Position numbers and translations under genes: made by a program. From Pseudomonas vranovensis DSM 16006 (lineage in GTDB: Bacteria > Pseudomonadota > Gammaproteobacteria > Pseudomonadales > Pseudomonadaceae), in assembly GCF_000425805.1 (NCBI RefSeq), contig NZ_AUED01000003.1:62001-126000 (forward strand): a stretch of 64,000 bases of DNA, given 5' to 3'. Shown here one piece after another: positions 30,602-40,858 of this stretch. Position 1 is the first letter of the stretch. Each line of letters opens with the position of its first letter. Under the pieces are notes generated by a model. The model did no database searches, was not told the origin of the DNA, and worked only from the letters and a program-made list of their open reading frames with translations.

Positions 30602-32065
30602 ATGGTTCCCGTAATCGCCCTGGTGGGCCGACCGAACGTCGGTAAATCCACCATGTTCAACCGCCTGACCAGGACCCGCGACGCTATCGTCGGCGACCTG
30701 TCCGGGCTGACCCGTGACCGTCAGTACGGTGAAGCGCGCTGGCAAGGCCGTTCGTACATCCTGGTCGACACCGGTGGTATTTCCGGTGACGAGCACGGCA
30801 TGGACGAAAAAATGGCCGAGCAGTCGCTGCTGGCCATCGAAGAAGCCGATGTGGTGCTGTTCCTGGTGGACGCGCGTGCCGGCCTGACTGCCGCTGACCA
30901 GATGATTTCCGAGCACTTGCGCAAGCGCAACAAGCGCTCGTTCCTGGTGGCCAACAAGATCGACAACATCGATCCGCAGATGGCCATCGCCGAGTTCTCG
31001 CCACTGGGCATGGGCAACGCCATTGGCGTCGCCGGTGCCCAGGGCCGTGGCGTCAACAACCTGCTTGAAGCGGTGTTGAGCGAGTTCCCGCGCGACAAGG
31101 AAGAGGAAGAGATCGACACCAACGTCGCCGAAGGCGAAGAAGCGGTGCGTATCCCTGGCCCGAGCGAGAAAGATGGCATCAAGATCGCCATCATCGGCCG
31201 CCCGAACGTTGGCAAGTCGACCCTGGTCAACCGCATGCTCGGTGAAGACCGGGTGATCGTCTATGACCAGCCGGGTACTACCCGCGACAGTATCTACATT
31301 CCCTTCGAGCGTAACGAAGAGAAGTACACGCTGATCGACACCGCTGGTGTGCGCAAGCGCGGCAAGATCCACGAGGAAGTCGAAAAGTTCTCGGTGGTGA
31401 AAACCCTGCAGGCGATCAAGGACGCCAACGTGGTGATCTTCGTCATGGACGCCCGCGAAGGTGTGGTTGACCATGACTTGAACCTGCTTGGCTTTGCCCT
31501 GGAAGCCGGTCGCGCCATTGTCATCGCCCTGAACAAGTGGGACGGCATGCAGCCGAGCGAGCGCGACTACGTGAAGACCGAGCTTGAGCGCCGGTTGTTC
31601 TTCGTAGACTTCGCCGACATTCACTTCATCTCGGCGCTGCATGGCACTGGCGTGGGCAACCTGTACCAGTCGGTTCAGAACTCGTTCAAGTCGGCGGTTA
31701 CCCGCTGGCCAACCAGCCGCCTGACGCAGATCCTCGAAGACGCAGTCAGCGAGCACCAGCCACCGATGGTCAACAGCCGCCGGATCAAGCTGCGCTACGC
31801 CCACCTGGGCGGGGCGAACCCGCCGATCATCGTGATTCACGGCAACCAGGTCGAGAAGGTACCCAAGTCCTACTCGCGTTACCTGGAAAACACCTATCGC
31901 CGAGTGCTCAAGCTGGTCGGTACGCCGATCCGCATCGAGTACAAGGGCAGCGACAACCCGTACGAAGGCAACAAGAACACCTTGACCGACCGCCAGGTCA
32001 ACAAGAAGCGTCGCTTGATGTCGCACCACAAGAAAGCCGAGAAGAAGCGTAAAGACAAACGCTGA
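30602..32065 (+). CDS. der: Ribosome-assembly GTPase Der (EngA)
   Basis: Essential double-GTPase for 50S subunit maturation, 487 residues. Two G domains are seen: [14 protein letters not shown] near residue 8 with DTGGISG, and [14 protein letters not shown] near residue 203 with [11 protein letters not shown]-terminal KH-like domain and a basic tail ([13 protein letters not shown]) follow. The ATG at 30602 gives [12 protein letters not shown]; a GTG four codons upstream is possible. It is followed by a perfect REP-type inverted repeat. Confidence 0.97.
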   Translation: MVPVIALVGRPNVGKSTMFNRLTRTRDAIVGDLSGLTRDRQYGEARWQGRSYILVDTGGISGDEHGMDEKMAEQSLLAIEEADVVLFLVDARAGLTAADQMISEHLRKRNKRSFLVANKIDNIDPQMAIAEFSPLGMGNAIGVAGAQGRGVNNLLEAVLSEFPRDKEEEEIDTNVAEGEEAVRIPGPSEKDGIKIAIIGRPNVGKSTLVNRMLGEDRVIVYDQPGTTRDSIYIPFERNEEKYTLIDTAGVRKRGKIHEEVEKFSVVKTLQAIKDANVVIFVMDAREGVVDHDLNLLGFALEAGRAIVIALNKWDGMQPSERDYVKTELERRLFFVDFADIHFISALHGTGVGNLYQSVQNSFKSAVTRWPTSRLTQILEDAVSEHQPPMVNSRRIKLRYAHLGGANPPIIVIHGNQVEKVPKSYSRYLENTYRRVLKLVGTPIRIEYKGSDNPYEGNKNTLTDRQVNKKRRLMSHHKKAEKKRKDKR

Positions 32066-32084
32066 CCTGGCTTTCGGGCCTCAT

Positions 32085-32149
32085 TCGCTGGCAAGCCAGC
32101 TCCCACAGGTTTGATGTTTACCGACCTGTGGGAGCTGGCTTGCCAGCGA
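32085..32149. repeat. REP-type inverted repeat after der
   Basis: A perfect 26-bp inverted repeat: arms 32085-32110 and 32124-32149 with a 13-bp loop. The core GCTGGCAAGCCAGC-TCCCACAGG belongs to a REP subclass different from the GCGGGGCAAGCCCGC-TCC repeats elsewhere in this window. Confidence 0.9.
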
Positions 32150-32264
32150 TGGGCTGCCGGGAAGGCCTGCGACTGTTACAACCTTTTTCCTGACCACTCA
32201 ATCCGCTATGCTCGGTCTCTGACCGCGCCGCCTCGAGCCGGAAGATTGCAGGAAAGAGGGCTCC

Positions 32265-33413
32265 ATGATCAGCAGCAAGTTGCCGAACGTCGGCACGACC
32301 ATCTTTACCACCATGTCCCAGCTCGCCGCGCAAACCGGCGCCTTGAACCTGTCCCAGGGTTTTCCCGATTTCAACGGCCCCCAGGCCCTGCTCGATGCGG
32401 CAGGCCGGGCGATCAGTGCCGGCCACAATCAATATTGCCCGATGACCGGCTTGCCTGCCCTGCGCCAGCAGGTGGCGACCAAGATCGCCCGCAGCTATGG
32501 CGTGAGTGTCGATGCCGACCATGAAATCACTATCACCCCCGGTGCTACCGAAGCGATCTTCTGTGCCATCCATGCAGTCATTCGCGCCGGTGACGAAGTC
32601 ATTGTTTTCGACCCCAGCTACGACAGCTACGAGCCATCGGTTGAACTGGCCGGTGGCCGCTGCATCCATGTGCAGCTCAGCGACGGTGACTTCAAGATCG
32701 ATTGGCAGAAGCTCACCGACGCCCTGAGCCTGCGCACGCGGATGATCATCCTCAACTCGCCGCACAACCCCAGCGGTGCGCTGATCAGCCGGGACGACCT
32801 GGAAAAGCTGGCGCTGTTGATCTCCGATCGGGATATCTACCTGATCAGCGACGAGGTGTACGAGCACTTGGTGTTCGACGGCGTGCAGCACGCCAGCGTG
32901 CTGGCCATCGAGGCGCTGTACCAACGTGCCTTTGTAGTGAGTTCGTTCGGCAAGACCTATCACGTTACCGGCTGGAAGACTGGCTATGTGGTAGCGCCGC
33001 CAGCCCTGAGCGCCGAGCTGCGCAAGGTCCACCAGTACGTCAACTTCTGTGGCGTGACCCCGTTGCAATGGGCGTTGGCCGACTTCATGGCCGCGCACCC
33101 AGAGCATGTCGAGGAGTTGCCGGCGTTCTACCAGGCCAAGCGCGATCTGTTCTGCGACTTGCTGGAGCCTTCGCGCTTCACCTTCACCCGTACCGCCGGA
33201 ACCTATTTTCAGCTGGTCGACTATTCAGCCATTCGCCCGGACCTGAACGACGTCGAGATGTCGCTGTGGCTGACCCGTGAACACGGTGTCGCCACTATCC
33301 CGGTGTCGGTGTTCTACCAGCAACCCATCCCCGAGCAGCGCCTTGTGCGCCTGTGTTTTGCAAAACGCGAGGAGACGCTGCGTCAGGCAGCGGAGAAGCT
33401 ATGCGCGATCTGA
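32265..33413 (+). CDS. ybdL: Methionine/aromatic aminotransferase, YbdL-like
   Basis: PLP-dependent class I aminotransferase of 382 residues, closest to YbdL (methionine aminotransferase). The N-terminus has LNLSQGFPDFNGP, the substrate loop ILNSPHNPSGA and DEVYEHLVFDG, and the PLP lysine is in SSFGKTYHVTGWK. It overlaps the following nitrilase-family gene yafV by 13 bp. YbdL makes the keto acid and an omega-amidase deaminates the co-product, so the pair fits methionine salvage by glutamine transamination. Confidence 0.9.
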   Translation: MISSKLPNVGTTIFTTMSQLAAQTGALNLSQGFPDFNGPQALLDAAGRAISAGHNQYCPMTGLPALRQQVATKIARSYGVSVDADHEITITPGATEAIFCAIHAVIRAGDEVIVFDPSYDSYEPSVELAGGRCIHVQLSDGDFKIDWQKLTDALSLRTRMIILNSPHNPSGALISRDDLEKLALLISDRDIYLISDEVYEHLVFDGVQHASVLAIEALYQRAFVVSSFGKTYHVTGWKTGYVVAPPALSAELRKVHQYVNFCGVTPLQWALADFMAAHPEHVEELPAFYQAKRDLFCDLLEPSRFTFTRTAGTYFQLVDYSAIRPDLNDVEMSLWLTREHGVATIPVSVFYQQPIPEQRLVRLCFAKREETLRQAAEKLCAI

Positions 33414-34192
33414 GTGAACTGCCCAACCTGAAAGTGGCCCTGGTGCAGACAACCCTGGCGTGGCAGGACCGCCTGGCCAACTACGAACATTTCGAGAGTT
33501 TGCTGGAGCAGGCTCGTGGTGCCGACCTGATCATCCTGCCGGAGATGTTCACCACCGGATTTTCCATGGATTCAGAGGCGCTGGCCGAACCGGAAAACGG
33601 TCCGACCTACAAATGGCTCAAGAGCCAGGCCAAGAAGCTCGATGCGGTGGTCACCGGCAGCGTGATCATCCAGGCCGCCGACGGCAGCCATCGCAACCGC
33701 CTGCTGTGGGCGCGTCCTGACGGCGAGATCCTGTTCTACGACAAGCGGCACCTGTTCCGCATGGCCGGCGAGCACAAGCATTACACCCCGGGCGAGCGCC
33801 AGGTGCAGTTTGAAATCAAGGGCTGGCGGGTGCGTCCGCTGATCTGTTACGACCTGCGCTTCCCGGTGTGGAGCCGTGATGCCCAAGACACCGACTTGCT
33901 GCTGTATACCGCCAACTGGCCTGCAGCCCGTCGCCAGCACTGGAATCGTCTGCTGCCGGCGCGCGGTATCGAAAACCTGTGTTATGTGGCGGCGGTAAAC
34001 CGGGTGGGCACGGACGGCAAGGGCTTTGCCTATACCGGCGACAGCCAGGTGCTGGATTTCCAGGGGGAGAGCCTGCTCAGTGCAGGGGAAGCGGATGGGG
34101 TGTTCACGGCCGTGCTGAGCGCCGCTGACCTGGCTGCGTACCGCACGCGGTTCCCGGCCAACCTGGATGCTGATACTTTCGATCTGCATTGA
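33401..34192 (+). CDS. yafV: Omega-amidase / nitrilase-family amidohydrolase, YafV-like
   Basis: Carbon-nitrogen hydrolase of 263 residues. The Glu-Lys-Cys triad is visible as ILPEMFTTGF, YDKRHLFRM and PLICYDLRFPVWSR. The start at 33401 lies inside the end of ybdL with GGAG upstream; an ATG at 33353 would give a deeper overlap. Known YafV-like enzymes hydrolyse alpha-ketoglutaramate and similar amides, the by-products of glutamine transaminases such as the upstream gene. A REP-type repeat follows. Confidence 0.9.
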   Translation: MRDLSELPNLKVALVQTTLAWQDRLANYEHFESLLEQARGADLIILPEMFTTGFSMDSEALAEPENGPTYKWLKSQAKKLDAVVTGSVIIQAADGSHRNRLLWARPDGEILFYDKRHLFRMAGEHKHYTPGERQVQFEIKGWRVRPLICYDLRFPVWSRDAQDTDLLLYTANWPAARRQHWNRLLPARGIENLCYVAAVNRVGTDGKGFAYTGDSQVLDFQGESLLSAGEADGVFTAVLSAADLAAYRTRFPANLDADTFDLH

Positions 34193-34196
34193 GCGT

Positions 34197-34249
34197 TTCG
34201 CGGGGCAAGCCCGCTCCTACACACCGTAGGAGCGGGCTTGCCCCGCGAA
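34197..34249. repeat. REP-type inverted repeat between yafV and piuB
   Basis: A perfect 24-bp inverted repeat, arms 34197-34220 and 34226-34249, with a 5-bp loop. The core is CGCGGGGCAAGCCCGCTCCTAC. It lies between two convergent genes. Confidence 0.92.
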
Positions 34250-34253
34250 GGCT

Positions 34254-36830
34254 TCAATACACATCCCGCCGATATCGCCCACGCTCGATCAAACGTTCCA
34301 CTTCCACGGCCCCGAGTACTTCGTTCAGCACCTCGTCCACCCCACTGGCCATGCCCTGCAGGCTGCCGCAGATGTAGATCGAGGCACCCTCATCGAGCCA
34401 GCGGCGCAAGTCGCTGGCCTGCTCACGCAAGCGGTCCTGAACATACACCTTGTGCGCCTGATCCCGTGAGAACGCCAGGTCCAGTTGGGCCAGATCACCA
34501 CTGCGCAACCAACGCCCCAGCTCGTTGCCACACAAGTAGTCGTGGGCCTGGTTGCGCTCACCAAACAGCAGCCAGTTGCGTTGCTCGCTCGCCGTAATCC
34601 GACCCTTGAGCAGGCTGCGCAACCCGGCAATACCGGTGCCATTGCCAATCAGGATCATCGGCGTTGTCGGCGCCGGCAGGTGGAAGCCACTGTTGCGACG
34701 CAGGCGCAGGCTGACGCTGTTGCCCAGCGCCAGATGCTCGGTCAGCCAACCGGAGCCAAGCCCCAGGCTGCCATCGGGATGACATTCCTGGCGCACGATC
34801 AGCTCCAGCACGCCATCGCTGGCGATGGAGGCAATCGAGTATTCCCGTGCCGCCAGTGGAATCAGCGCATCAACCAGCGCCTGGGCATGCAGGCCGACCA
34901 GGTGCCCGCGGTTTTTGGGCAACTGACGGCTGCCCAGTGCCTGAACCAGCGTTTCCTGCAGCCCTTCGACCTCGACCGGCGCGTTGCCGTCCAGGCCCAG
35001 CCCGCGCAGGAACAGGTCCAGGCTGTCAGGGCTGTTGCGTGGCAGGATCTCTACCAGGTCACCCGCATCCCAGCGCTCTGGCTGCTCGGGCTTGAGCCCC
35101 AGCAGGTACACAGCCGAGCCTTGGCTGCCCGGGTTCATCAGCGCGCGGCTCACCAGGGTCCAGTTGGCAAACTCCGGGGCTTTCCACGTGGCTGGCGGCT
35201 TGCTGCCAGTCAGTTGGGCCAGGTGCTGTTGCCATTGCTGCAGGGCGGCCGGGTCGGCGCTGTCGACTTCCACCGAGGCGAAGGCGCTGGTGGCGCCACG
35301 TTCGGCAAGCCAGGCCTGCAAGCGGCGGGCGAAGCCGCAGAAGTGCGGGTACTGGCGATCGCCCAGGGCGAGCAGGGCGTAGTTGAGGTTGTCCAGGGCC
35401 CAGGGCTGCCCGAGCACCTTGCGCTCGAAGCCGCGGGCGCTGTCCGGCGCTTCGCCGTCACCGAAGGTGCTGACCACGAACACCGCGCGTTCAGCCCGGT
35501 TGAGGTCGTTTTCAGTCAGCTCGGCCAACGGCCGCACCTGCACCGGCAAGCCGGCCGCCTGCAATTGGCCGGCGCTTTGCCAGGCCAGTTGTTCGGCAAA
35601 GCCACTTTGGCTGGCGAAGCCAACCAGCCAGCCTTTATCCGAGCCATTCGAGGCGACCAGGCCGCTGCGCGCAGCCCGCACCTGGCGTTTCTTGCGCCGA
35701 CGGTCGAGGTACAACAGCCAGCCGGTGAAGAAGAACAGCGGCATGGTCAGGCTGGCAATGGTGACAATGATTCGGCCGGTCAGGCCGAAGTAACTGCCGA
35801 CGTGCAGGGCGTAGACGCTGGCCAGCAATTGAGCCTTGAACGACTTGTCGGTGTAGCGATCATGCTTGCTCACCTGGCCGTTGGCAGGGTCAAGGGTCAG
35901 GGTGTTGAAGGCACGTTCATGCTCGGCACTGTCGAGCAGGTAGAACAGCGTTGCTGGTTGCCCACCGGCTGGCGGCAGGCGCAGGTTGTAGGTCACAAGG
36001 CCCGGCCCTGCAGCGGCTTGCAGGCTGGTCCAGATCGCGTCGTAGTCGACCACCAGCGGCTTGGCATCCTTGGCCGGTGCGCCGCCAGGGCGTCCGCGGC
36101 CTTCGCCACGCTTGTGCTGCTGTCCTGCGGCAGGTTGATCGGCCAGCAGTTTGTTCAGGCCCTCGCGGTACCACTCGTACGACCAGAACAGGCCGGTGAG
36201 GGCGAACAATAGATAGAACAGCAGGCACCAGGTACCGGCCACCGCATGCAGGTCCCAGTTGAACGCGCGCCCTTTCTTGGCCCAGTCCAGGGTCAGCCAG
36301 GTACGCCAGTTCAGCGCCTTGCGCGGCCAGCGAAGGTACAGGCCCGAGAGGCAGAAGAAAATCAGCATCAGCGTACAGGCGCCAGTGATCTGCCGACCGG
36401 TGTCGCCCATGGCCAGGAAACGGTGCAGTCGCAGCATCAGGTCGAAGAAACCCTGGCCCGCGACATCGCCTTGCAGCTTGCCTGTGTAAGGGTCGGCGTA
36501 GCGCATCAGGCCACGACGTTCGCCGGGCGGTGGGGTAAAGAACACCCGCGCAGCGTTGTCGTTGCGCACATCGACCCAGAGCATGGCGACTTTGTCCCCT
36601 TGCTCGTTCTCGATCCTGCGCACCAGCTCTGCCGGCGGCAGTACGCCTTCCTGGCGTACTTCGACCTTGAGTACATCCGGATTGACCAGGCGCAGCAGTT
36701 CGTCCTGAAACGACCAGATGGCCCCGGTAATGCCCATCAGGGCCAGCACCAGGCCTGCCGTGATCCCGAAGAACCAGTGCAGTTGGAACAGGGATTTTTT
36801 CACCACATCAATCACCTTGTCTTGTCGCAA
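34254..36830 (-). CDS. piuB: PepSY-flavodoxin-FAD/NADPH fusion reductase, PiuB-like
   Basis: An inner-membrane fusion enzyme of 858 residues. Order: membrane helix about 16-40, PepSY-type periplasmic region about 50-145, further helices near 148-168, 200-220 and 355-375, a flavodoxin domain from about 401 ([30 protein letters not shown]), then FAD- and NADPH-binding domains like sulfite reductase flavoprotein ([40 protein letters not shown]). The layout suggests electrons from NADPH cross the membrane, probably to reduce Fe(III) of an imported siderophore. It is co-directional with piuA, 80 bp upstream. The ferric-reductase role is inferred from context. Confidence 0.88.
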   Translation of the reverse strand: MRQDKVIDVVKKSLFQLHWFFGITAGLVLALMGITGAIWSFQDELLRLVNPDVLKVEVRQEGVLPPAELVRRIENEQGDKVAMLWVDVRNDNAARVFFTPPPGERRGLMRYADPYTGKLQGDVAGQGFFDLMLRLHRFLAMGDTGRQITGACTLMLIFFCLSGLYLRWPRKALNWRTWLTLDWAKKGRAFNWDLHAVAGTWCLLFYLLFALTGLFWSYEWYREGLNKLLADQPAAGQQHKRGEGRGRPGGAPAKDAKPLVVDYDAIWTSLQAAAGPGLVTYNLRLPPAGGQPATLFYLLDSAEHERAFNTLTLDPANGQVSKHDRYTDKSFKAQLLASVYALHVGSYFGLTGRIIVTIASLTMPLFFFTGWLLYLDRRRKKRQVRAARSGLVASNGSDKGWLVGFASQSGFAEQLAWQSAGQLQAAGLPVQVRPLAELTENDLNRAERAVFVVSTFGDGEAPDSARGFERKVLGQPWALDNLNYALLALGDRQYPHFCGFARRLQAWLAERGATSAFASVEVDSADPAALQQWQQHLAQLTGSKPPATWKAPEFANWTLVSRALMNPGSQGSAVYLLGLKPEQPERWDAGDLVEILPRNSPDSLDLFLRGLGLDGNAPVEVEGLQETLVQALGSRQLPKNRGHLVGLHAQALVDALIPLAAREYSIASIASDGVLELIVRQECHPDGSLGLGSGWLTEHLALGNSVSLRLRRNSGFHLPAPTTPMILIGNGTGIAGLRSLLKGRITASEQRNWLLFGERNQAHDYLCGNELGRWLRSGDLAQLDLAFSRDQAHKVYVQDRLREQASDLRRWLDEGASIYICGSLQGMASGVDEVLNEVLGAVEVERLIERGRYRRDVY

Positions 36831-36866
36831 ATGCGAATGCGACGCGCATTATGCCTTGATATACGA

Positions 36867-36896
36867 AAGCCCCGATCACCTAAGTGAACGGGGCTT
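36867..36896 (-). terminator. Hairpin terminator after piuA
   Basis: AAGCCCCG and CGGGGCTT pair, with an inner TCAC/GTGA extension. On the minus strand it ends CTTTCG, a short T-run. It lies between piuA and piuB, so it may lower piuB expression relative to piuA. Confidence 0.7.
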
Positions 36897-36910
36897 GCCG
36901 ATCAGCGTGC

Positions 36911-39187
36911 TTAGAAGTGAACGCTGGTGGTCAGCAGGGCAGTGCGCCCGGCAGCCTGGTTGGCAAAGTGCGCGCCGTAGGCCTTGTCGTAGTAGGTTTC
37001 GTCGGTCAGGTTCTGCACGTTGAGCTGCAGGTCGACGTTTTTGGTCAGCTTGTAGCTGGCCATGGCGTCGTAGCGTACATAGGACGGTACGTAGACCGTG
37101 TTGTTCAGGTCACCCCAGACATCGTCGACATAGAAGGCGCCGCCTCCCAGGGTGAGCTTGTCGGTCACGTTGTAGGTCGACCACAGGGTGAAGCTGTTCT
37201 TCGGTGTGTTCGGCAACTCATTTCCTTTGGCCGGATTCGGGCCGCCGGTCAGCTGGGCGTTGCGGTTACCCGCTTCACCCGGGTCAACGGCTTCGCTCTT
37301 GAGGTAGCTGTAGCCTGCAAACACTTGCCACTTGTCAGTCAGTTTGCCGCTGGCACCCAGTTCGATACCGTCCACTCGTGTGGTTCCTGAGTTCTCATAG
37401 GTGTTGTTGGCAACCAGGACGCGGGTGTTCTCTTTCTCAGTGCGGAAGATCGCCGCGGTCAACGACAGGCGCTCGTGGAACAGGTCCCATTTGGTGCCCA
37501 GTTCGTAGTTCTTGGTGGTTTCCGGCTCCAGGTCGCTGACCAGAGTGCTGTTGCCTGGCGTGTTCGGGTTGCTGTCGACGCCATCAGTCACGCCACCGGG
37601 TGGGGTTGCCGATGTGGCGAAGGAGGCATAGATACTGCCGTTGTCGGCCGGTTTCCAGACCAGGCCAGCCTGCCAGCTCCAGAAGTGCGAGTTGTTGCTG
37701 GCTTCGCCTGTGGTGGAGCTATCGGCCTCAGTCTTGAACGAGTCATAACGGGTGCCCAGGTTCAGCAGCCACTGCGGGTCGAGTTCGATCGTGTCAAAGA
37801 CATAGGCTGCCCGGGTGGTGGACTCGGTGTCGGTCACGCTGGCGTAGTTGCGCGCCACCGAACCGGTCCACGGATCGTTCGGGTTCGGATTGGACAGCGA
37901 GGTGCACGTCGGTGCGGTGCCAGGGTTGCAGGTCAGCTTGCTGTTCGGCGTGACGGTGTAGCCGCTCACCATTGTGTCTTCACGGCTGTATTCAACACCA
38001 GTCGAGTAGCTGTGTTTGAAACCCAGTGCCTGGAACTCTCCAAACAGATCGGTCTGGTTGGTGGTGGTGGAGGTGTTGCTGATACGGGAGTTGGCACGGC
38101 GCCAAACGGTACCGAACTGGCTGACGTTGTGGGCGCTGTCGTCAGGTTGGGTCAGGACGTAGTCCTGGCTGGTGCTGCCGTGGCGGAGGGTGTTCTTGAT
38201 GGTCATCGAGTCATTGAGGTCATGCTCGATGGAGAAGGTGCTGATATCCGCACGGGTCTTGCGGAAGTCGCGATCCTTCAGGCCATAGAAATTGCTGCTG
38301 TCGCCGCCGTCGGTCGGCTTGTCGTGATCGTGGGCAGCGTTGGCGCCTGGCAGCTTGTAGCCATATGGAATGCCCGAATCCGGCAAGTCGTTACTTTCCA
38401 TGTGGTAGTAGTTCAGGTTGACCCGGGTTGGCGTTCCCAAGCCGAAGGTCAACGAGGGGGCAACACCCCAACGGTCGTAGTTGATCGCATCACGACCGGC
38501 AACGTTCTGCTCATGACTCATCAGGTTCAGGCGGAACGCGGCGCTGTCGAGGAACTGGCGGTTGACATCCAGGGTGTAGCGACGGGTCTGGTCGGAGCCA
38601 TAGGTAAAGCCGCCGTTGAGAAAGTCGCCTTGTTTCGGCGCTTTGCTCACGAGGTTGAGGCTACCGCCTGCCGCACCACGACCACCCATTGCGGAGTTTG
38701 GCCCTTTACTGACTTCGATGGACTCTACGGCGAAGATTTCGCGGGTTTGTGCGCCGGTGTCGCGTACGCCATCGAGGAAGGTATCGCCTTGGGCATCGAA
38801 GCCACGAATGAACGGACGGTCACCTTGAGGGTTGCCGCCTTCGCCTGCGCCGAACGTGACGCCAGGGACAGTACGCAGGGCGTCCTGCAACGAAACAGCG
38901 CCGGTGTCCTTGAGCACTTGCTGCGGGATGACGGTGATCGAGCGAGGGGTGTCTACCAGTGGCGCGGTGTACTTCTGTGACGACGCGCGTTCAACCTTGT
39001 AGTCGGTGCTCTCTTGCGCTTCACCGGTAACGCTGGTTGCGTCCAGGGCGATGGCGCCGTTCTTGGCGGGCGCTTCTTCGGCGGCGTAGGCCATGTGGGC
39101 GGCCGAAGTGGCGGTGAGTGCCACGCCAATGGCGGAGGCGAGCAAGCGTGGTGAACTGACAGCGGTTGGCACATAGTGACGCGGCAT
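36911..39187 (-). CDS. piuA: Catecholate-type TonB-dependent siderophore receptor PiuA (Fiu-like)
   Basis: Outer-membrane receptor of 758 residues. The signal peptide ends near HMAYA, the TonB box region follows, and the plug contains DTPRSITVIPQQVLKD, FIRGFDAQGDTFLDGVRD and SKGPNSAMGGRGAAGGSLNLV. The barrel ends with the terminal Phe in LLTTSVHF. It lacks an STN domain, so no sigma partner is expected. The Fiu/PiuA family imports catecholate iron complexes and, in P. aeruginosa, siderophore-conjugated beta-lactams. It is divergent from piuC with Fur boxes between. Confidence 0.92.
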   Translation of the reverse strand: MPRHYVPTAVSSPRLLASAIGVALTATSAAHMAYAAEEAPAKNGAIALDATSVTGEAQESTDYKVERASSQKYTAPLVDTPRSITVIPQQVLKDTGAVSLQDALRTVPGVTFGAGEGGNPQGDRPFIRGFDAQGDTFLDGVRDTGAQTREIFAVESIEVSKGPNSAMGGRGAAGGSLNLVSKAPKQGDFLNGGFTYGSDQTRRYTLDVNRQFLDSAAFRLNLMSHEQNVAGRDAINYDRWGVAPSLTFGLGTPTRVNLNYYHMESNDLPDSGIPYGYKLPGANAAHDHDKPTDGGDSSNFYGLKDRDFRKTRADISTFSIEHDLNDSMTIKNTLRHGSTSQDYVLTQPDDSAHNVSQFGTVWRRANSRISNTSTTTNQTDLFGEFQALGFKHSYSTGVEYSREDTMVSGYTVTPNSKLTCNPGTAPTCTSLSNPNPNDPWTGSVARNYASVTDTESTTRAAYVFDTIELDPQWLLNLGTRYDSFKTEADSSTTGEASNNSHFWSWQAGLVWKPADNGSIYASFATSATPPGGVTDGVDSNPNTPGNSTLVSDLEPETTKNYELGTKWDLFHERLSLTAAIFRTEKENTRVLVANNTYENSGTTRVDGIELGASGKLTDKWQVFAGYSYLKSEAVDPGEAGNRNAQLTGGPNPAKGNELPNTPKNSFTLWSTYNVTDKLTLGGGAFYVDDVWGDLNNTVYVPSYVRYDAMASYKLTKNVDLQLNVQNLTDETYYDKAYGAHFANQAAGRTALLTTSVHF

Positions 39188-39222
39188 TGGTAGTCCCCTT
39201 CCCCAGGAAATTCAGGCCGCGA

Positions 39223-39267
39223 AATATAATGTAAACAAATATGAGTAACAATTGAGAAGCATTGCCA
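39223..39267 (-). promoter_or_regulatory. piuA promoter with overlapping Fur box
   Basis: On the minus strand TTGTTA (39246-39251), a 17-bp spacer and TATATT (39223-39228). A Fur-like motif TGAGAAGCATTGCCA at 39253-39267 (10 of 14 defined positions) adjoins the -35 box. Confidence 0.65.
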
Positions 39268-39359
39268 ATTGCGCCGGATTTACAATCTTTACAATTTGTA
39301 TCTAACTGTTTCTACGTGCTGAAACGTCCCCGCTGCCGAAAGGGCTTGTAGTCAGTCAA

Positions 39360-39374
39360 TGGGAATCAATATCA
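39360..39374 (+). promoter_or_regulatory. Fur box before piuC
   Basis: TGGGAATCAATATCA matches TGATAAT-N-ATTATCA at 11 of 14 positions and lies 33 bp before the piuC start codon. Confidence 0.65.
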
Positions 39375-39407
39375 TTGACGTCTTTTCCGCCTTCAGGTGC
39401 CTGCGCC

Positions 39408-40088
39408 ATGCTGCTACATATTTCCGGGTTGTTTACTACCGAGGAAGTCACGCGTATCCGCGAGGCGCTGGAGCAGACCGAATGGGCAGACGGTAAGATC
39501 ACCGCCGGCTACCAGTCGGCCAAGGCCAAGCACAACCTGCAATTGCCCGAAGGCCACCCGCTGGCCAAGGAAGTCGGCACCGCCCTGATCGAGCGCCTGT
39601 GGCAGCACCCGCAGTTCATGTCGGCGGCGCTGCCGCACAAGGTCTTCCCGCCGTTGATCAATTGCTACCGAGAAGGCGGCAACTTCGGCTTTCACATCGA
39701 CAATGCGCTGCGCCAGCCTCGGGGCAGCCACGAGCGGGTGCGCACCGACTTGTCGTCGACGCTGTTCTTGAGCAACCCCGAGGACTATGACGGCGGCGAA
39801 CTGGTTATCCAGGACACCTACGGCGTGCAGCAGGTCAAACTGGCGGCAGGCGATCTGGTGCTGTACCCGGGCACCAGCCTGCACAAGGTCAACCCCGTCA
39901 CCCGTGGCGAGCGCTATGCCGCGTTCTTCTGGACCCAGAGCCTGGTGCGCGAGGACAGCCAGCGTGCCCTGCTGTTCGAAATGGACAATGCCATCCAGCA
40001 GCTCGGCACTGACATGCCCGATCATCCGGCGTTGATCCAGCTCACCGGCACCTACCACAACCTGTTGCGTCGCTGGGTCGAGGTCTGA
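39408..40088 (+). CDS. piuC: Fe(II)/2-oxoglutarate-dependent PKHD-type hydroxylase PiuC
   Basis: A 226-residue dioxygenase. The iron-binding His-x-Asp is in FGFHIDNAL, the second His in [12 protein letters not shown] and the 2-oxoglutarate Arg in [11 protein letters not shown]. The start at 39408 gives [14 protein letters not shown], the family N-terminus; an ATG at 39375 is weaker. It is divergent from the receptor gene piuA under apparent Fur control. Its substrate is unknown; modification of a siderophore or of a protein in iron uptake is possible. Confidence 0.93.
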   Translation: MLLHISGLFTTEEVTRIREALEQTEWADGKITAGYQSAKAKHNLQLPEGHPLAKEVGTALIERLWQHPQFMSAALPHKVFPPLINCYREGGNFGFHIDNALRQPRGSHERVRTDLSSTLFLSNPEDYDGGELVIQDTYGVQQVKLAAGDLVLYPGTSLHKVNPVTRGERYAAFFWTQSLVREDSQRALLFEMDNAIQQLGTDMPDHPALIQLTGTYHNLLRRWVEV

Positions 40089-40091
40089 GTC

Positions 40092-40850
40092 ATGCCGTTC
40101 GAGTTGCGCAACCGCCAGGAACTGGACAGCGACCAATTCGCCCAGATGCTCGAGCACAGCCCCGCCAAGGCGGCGCAGGCCTTGCTGGCGGCAGCCGGGC
40201 AGGGGATCGTTGAAGCCCAGGTGTTGCTGGGGCAGATCCTGCTGGACGGACGCGGTATCGAAAAAGACCCGGCCCTGGCGCGGCGCTGGTTCGCCATCGC
40301 GGCCAATGGCGGCAGTGCCATGGCCACCAACATGCTGGGGCGCTGCCTTGAGCATGGCTGGGGCGGAGGCGTCGACCAGGCCGAGGCTGCGCGTCATTAT
40401 CGTCAGGCGGCCCAGGCTGGTCTGGATTGGGGCCTGTACAACTACGCCAACCTGCTGGCGACCGGGCGCGGGGTGGCCAGGGACAACCTGGCAGCGCTGG
40501 CCTGTTATCGGCAGGCGGCCGAACTGGGGCATGCCAAGTCAATGAACCTGCTGGGGCGTTATCTGGAAGAAGGCCAGCATTGCCCGCTCGATGTGGCGGG
40601 TGCGCAGCGCTGGTACCAGCGTTCGGCCGAAGCCGGGGATTTTCGCGGGCAGTTCAGTCACGCCGGCGTGCTGGCCGCACAAGGGCGAACGCACGACGCG
40701 CTGGCATGGCTGCAGCGGGCACTGGCAGCCGGCAACGTGAATTTCCTGAGGGTGGCGGGCCCGGCGCTGGAGCAGGCCGGAGAGCCCGAGATCCGTGCCC
40801 TGGCAGTGGACTACCGGGCGCGGCTGGCGCGGCTCGAAGCGCTCGCCTGA
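40092..40850 (+). CDS. Sel1/TPR-repeat protein of the piu cluster
   Basis: A 252-residue protein built of four to five Sel1-like repeats of about 36 residues (AQVLLGQILLDGRGIEKD, ATNMLGRCLEHGWGGGV, NYANLLATGRGVARD, SMNLLGRYLEEG). No signal peptide is seen, so it is probably cytoplasmic and acts as a protein-binding scaffold. It starts 3 bp after piuC and is surely co-transcribed with it. The same piuC-Sel1 pair occurs in P. aeruginosa (PA4515-PA4516, from memory). Function unknown. Confidence 0.85.
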   Translation: MPFELRNRQELDSDQFAQMLEHSPAKAAQALLAAAGQGIVEAQVLLGQILLDGRGIEKDPALARRWFAIAANGGSAMATNMLGRCLEHGWGGGVDQAEAARHYRQAAQAGLDWGLYNYANLLATGRGVARDNLAALACYRQAAELGHAKSMNLLGRYLEEGQHCPLDVAGAQRWYQRSAEAGDFRGQFSHAGVLAAQGRTHDALAWLQRALAAGNVNFLRVAGPALEQAGEPEIRALAVDYRARLARLEALA

Positions 40851-40858
40851 ATGCAAGA

